Origin: LMUY01 sp965199165
GTDB taxonomy: Bacteria > Pseudomonadota > Alphaproteobacteria > Acetobacterales > Acetobacteraceae
NCBI GenBank assembly: GCA_965199165.1
Contig: OZ240681.1
Coordinates: 4,650,001-4,714,000 of the forward strand
Length of the DNA: 64,000 nt
Reading direction: 5' to 3'
In this document: in pieces, positions 63,439 to 64,000 of the stretch
Position numbering within the stretch: position 1 is the first letter of the stretch
Layout of the letters: each line of letters opens with the position of its first letter
Translations under genes and position numbers: made by a program
Notes under the pieces: model-generated
Database searches by the model: none
What the model was told of the DNA's origin: nothing
Seen by the model: only the letters and a program-made list of their open reading frames with translations

Positions 63439-63911
63439 CAGCCTTTCGCCGGGACAGGGGTGACGGACATCGTCGCCGTCGGGCGGCCATAGACATCCCT
63501 CGCCCGCTTCAGAAACGCCTTCACCATCGCCTCCACCGCCTGGTTGAACACGACGCCGATCGCCGCCTGCAGCATGCGGCTGCGGAACTCGAAATCCACG
63601 AAGAAGTCCACCCGGCAGCCATTCGGTGCCGGACGGAAGCTCCATTGGTTGTTCAGGTAGCGGAACGGACCATTCTCGTACTTCACGTTCACCGTATGCG
63701 GCCGATCCAATGCCACGACGCTGGTGAAGCTCTCACGGAACGGGCCGAAGCCGATGGTCAGGTCCGCCACGAGTTCCACGGCCGTCTGCGTCCGCACCCG
63801 GGACACCGCGCACCACGGCAGGAAGTCGTGGTACTTGCCCACGTCGGCCACCAGGTCGAACATCTGCTCGGCGGTATAGGGAACCAGCTTGTGCTCGGCA
63901 TGGGTCGGCAC
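63438..63911 (-). CDS. COQ10/RatA-like START-domain protein (ubiquinone-binding)
   Basis: 157 residues, polyketide-cyclase/START fold: KLVPYTAEQMFDLVADVGKY, FLPWCAVSRV, YENGPFRYLNNQWSFRP and the C-terminal amphipathic helix with VFNQAVEAMVKAFLKRARDV. COQ10 proteins bind ubiquinone and support respiration; the E. coli relative RatA was described as a ribosome-association inhibitor. GTG at 63911 overlaps the lipA stop by 1 base. The lipA-coq10 pairing is common in alphaproteobacteria. Confidence 0.88.
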   Translation of the reverse strand: MPTHAEHKLVPYTAEQMFDLVADVGKYHDFLPWCAVSRVRTQTAVELVADLTIGFGPFRESFTSVVALDRPHTVNVKYENGPFRYLNNQWSFRPAPNGCRVDFFVDFEFRSRMLQAAIGVVFNQAVEAMVKAFLKRARDVYGRPTATMSVTPVPAKG

Positions 63912-64000
63912 TAGCGCGGGCCCTGCCGTGCCGCGCGCAGCGCCGCGAAGTCGCTGTCGGCGTGGTAGGAGGACCGGGTCAGCGGCGTGGCCGACACCTG
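63911..64000 (-). CDS. lipA: Lipoyl synthase, C-terminal end (cut by window edge)
   Basis: Only the last 29 codons are present, reading on the - strand QVSATPLTRSSYHADSDFAA then LRAARQGPR and TAG (63913-63911). The segment GPLTRSSYHAD... is the conserved C-terminus of LipA, the radical-SAM enzyme that inserts sulfur into octanoyl groups. The call rests on this short tail and on the neighbouring COQ10-like gene. Confidence 0.8.
   Translation of the reverse strand, partial: QVSATPLTRSSYHADSDFAALRAARQGPR

Overview
The window is a very GC-rich, tightly packed bacterial chromosome segment. It looks like an alphaproteobacterium, probably Rhodospirillales or Acetobacteraceae. The evidence is the high GC content, the many 1-4 bp start/stop overlaps and GTG starts, a Caulobacter-type che operon, and alphaproteobacterial markers (UPF0262, an FzlA-like GST, DUF2272, a COQ10/RatA-like gene beside lipA). 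The species cannot be fixed from sequence alone. I see no complete insertion sequence, prophage, integrase or CRISPR array.

Layout. 1-1494: 3' end of a glycogen-debranching-type glycosidase and a small membrane protein. 1729-9225 (-): eleven-gene chemotaxis operon STAS(cheX)-cheY-cheA-cheW-cheR-cheB-cheY-cheD-cheU-cheYIII-cheE. 9415-14108 (-): branched-chain-amino-acid-type ABC importer livK-livH-livM/G-livF. 14213-14425: ParE toxin remnant. 14422-18751 (-): CoA-dependent catabolic operon SDR, enoyl-CoA hydratase, acyl-CoA dehydrogenase, RidA, MFS, with a divergent flavin monooxygenase (18842-19930, +). 19999-25312: DUF4337, rsmI, LpoA-like lipoprotein, PhoR-like kinase, MFS. 25270-31863 (-): small secreted protein, HisN-like phosphatase and peptide importer yejABEF. 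31964-36490 (+): kdsB-pheA, DUF983-UPF0262, mtnA, DUF2272. 36487-42575: cytochrome b561, rhodanese, cysteine synthase, sterol-desaturase-like protein, beta-propeller, DUF3060, response regulator, FzlA-like GST. 42775-50475 (-): gltB, DUF2059, gltD, NDUFA9-like protein. 50998-57389 (+): tRNA-Leu(CAG), RNase D, kdsD-lptC-lptA-lptB-rpoN-hpf. 57332-59569 (-): HigA relic, tsf, rpsB. 60113-64000 (-): PCP-thioesterase, small hypotheticals, EF-hand protein, threonine aldolase, COQ10-like protein, lipA (partial).

The most striking structural signal is a dispersed palindromic repeat, mostly found as inverted pairs of about 30 bp, at five loci (10897-11000, 27888-27964, 38523-38555, 42640-42743, 47810-47886). 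Three copies lie inside open reading frames: one joins livM to livG in frame, one supplies the C-terminal tail and stop codon of the desaturase-like protein, and one sits between the start codon and the signal peptide of the DUF2059 protein. Two degraded toxin-antitoxin fragments mark operon boundaries. Other unusual points are a free-standing carrier protein-thioesterase with a cysteine nucleophile, a HisN-like gene whose only well-placed start is ATA, a CheYIII without a phospho-acceptor aspartate, and a 12-bp palindrome that forms both -35 boxes of a divergent promoter.
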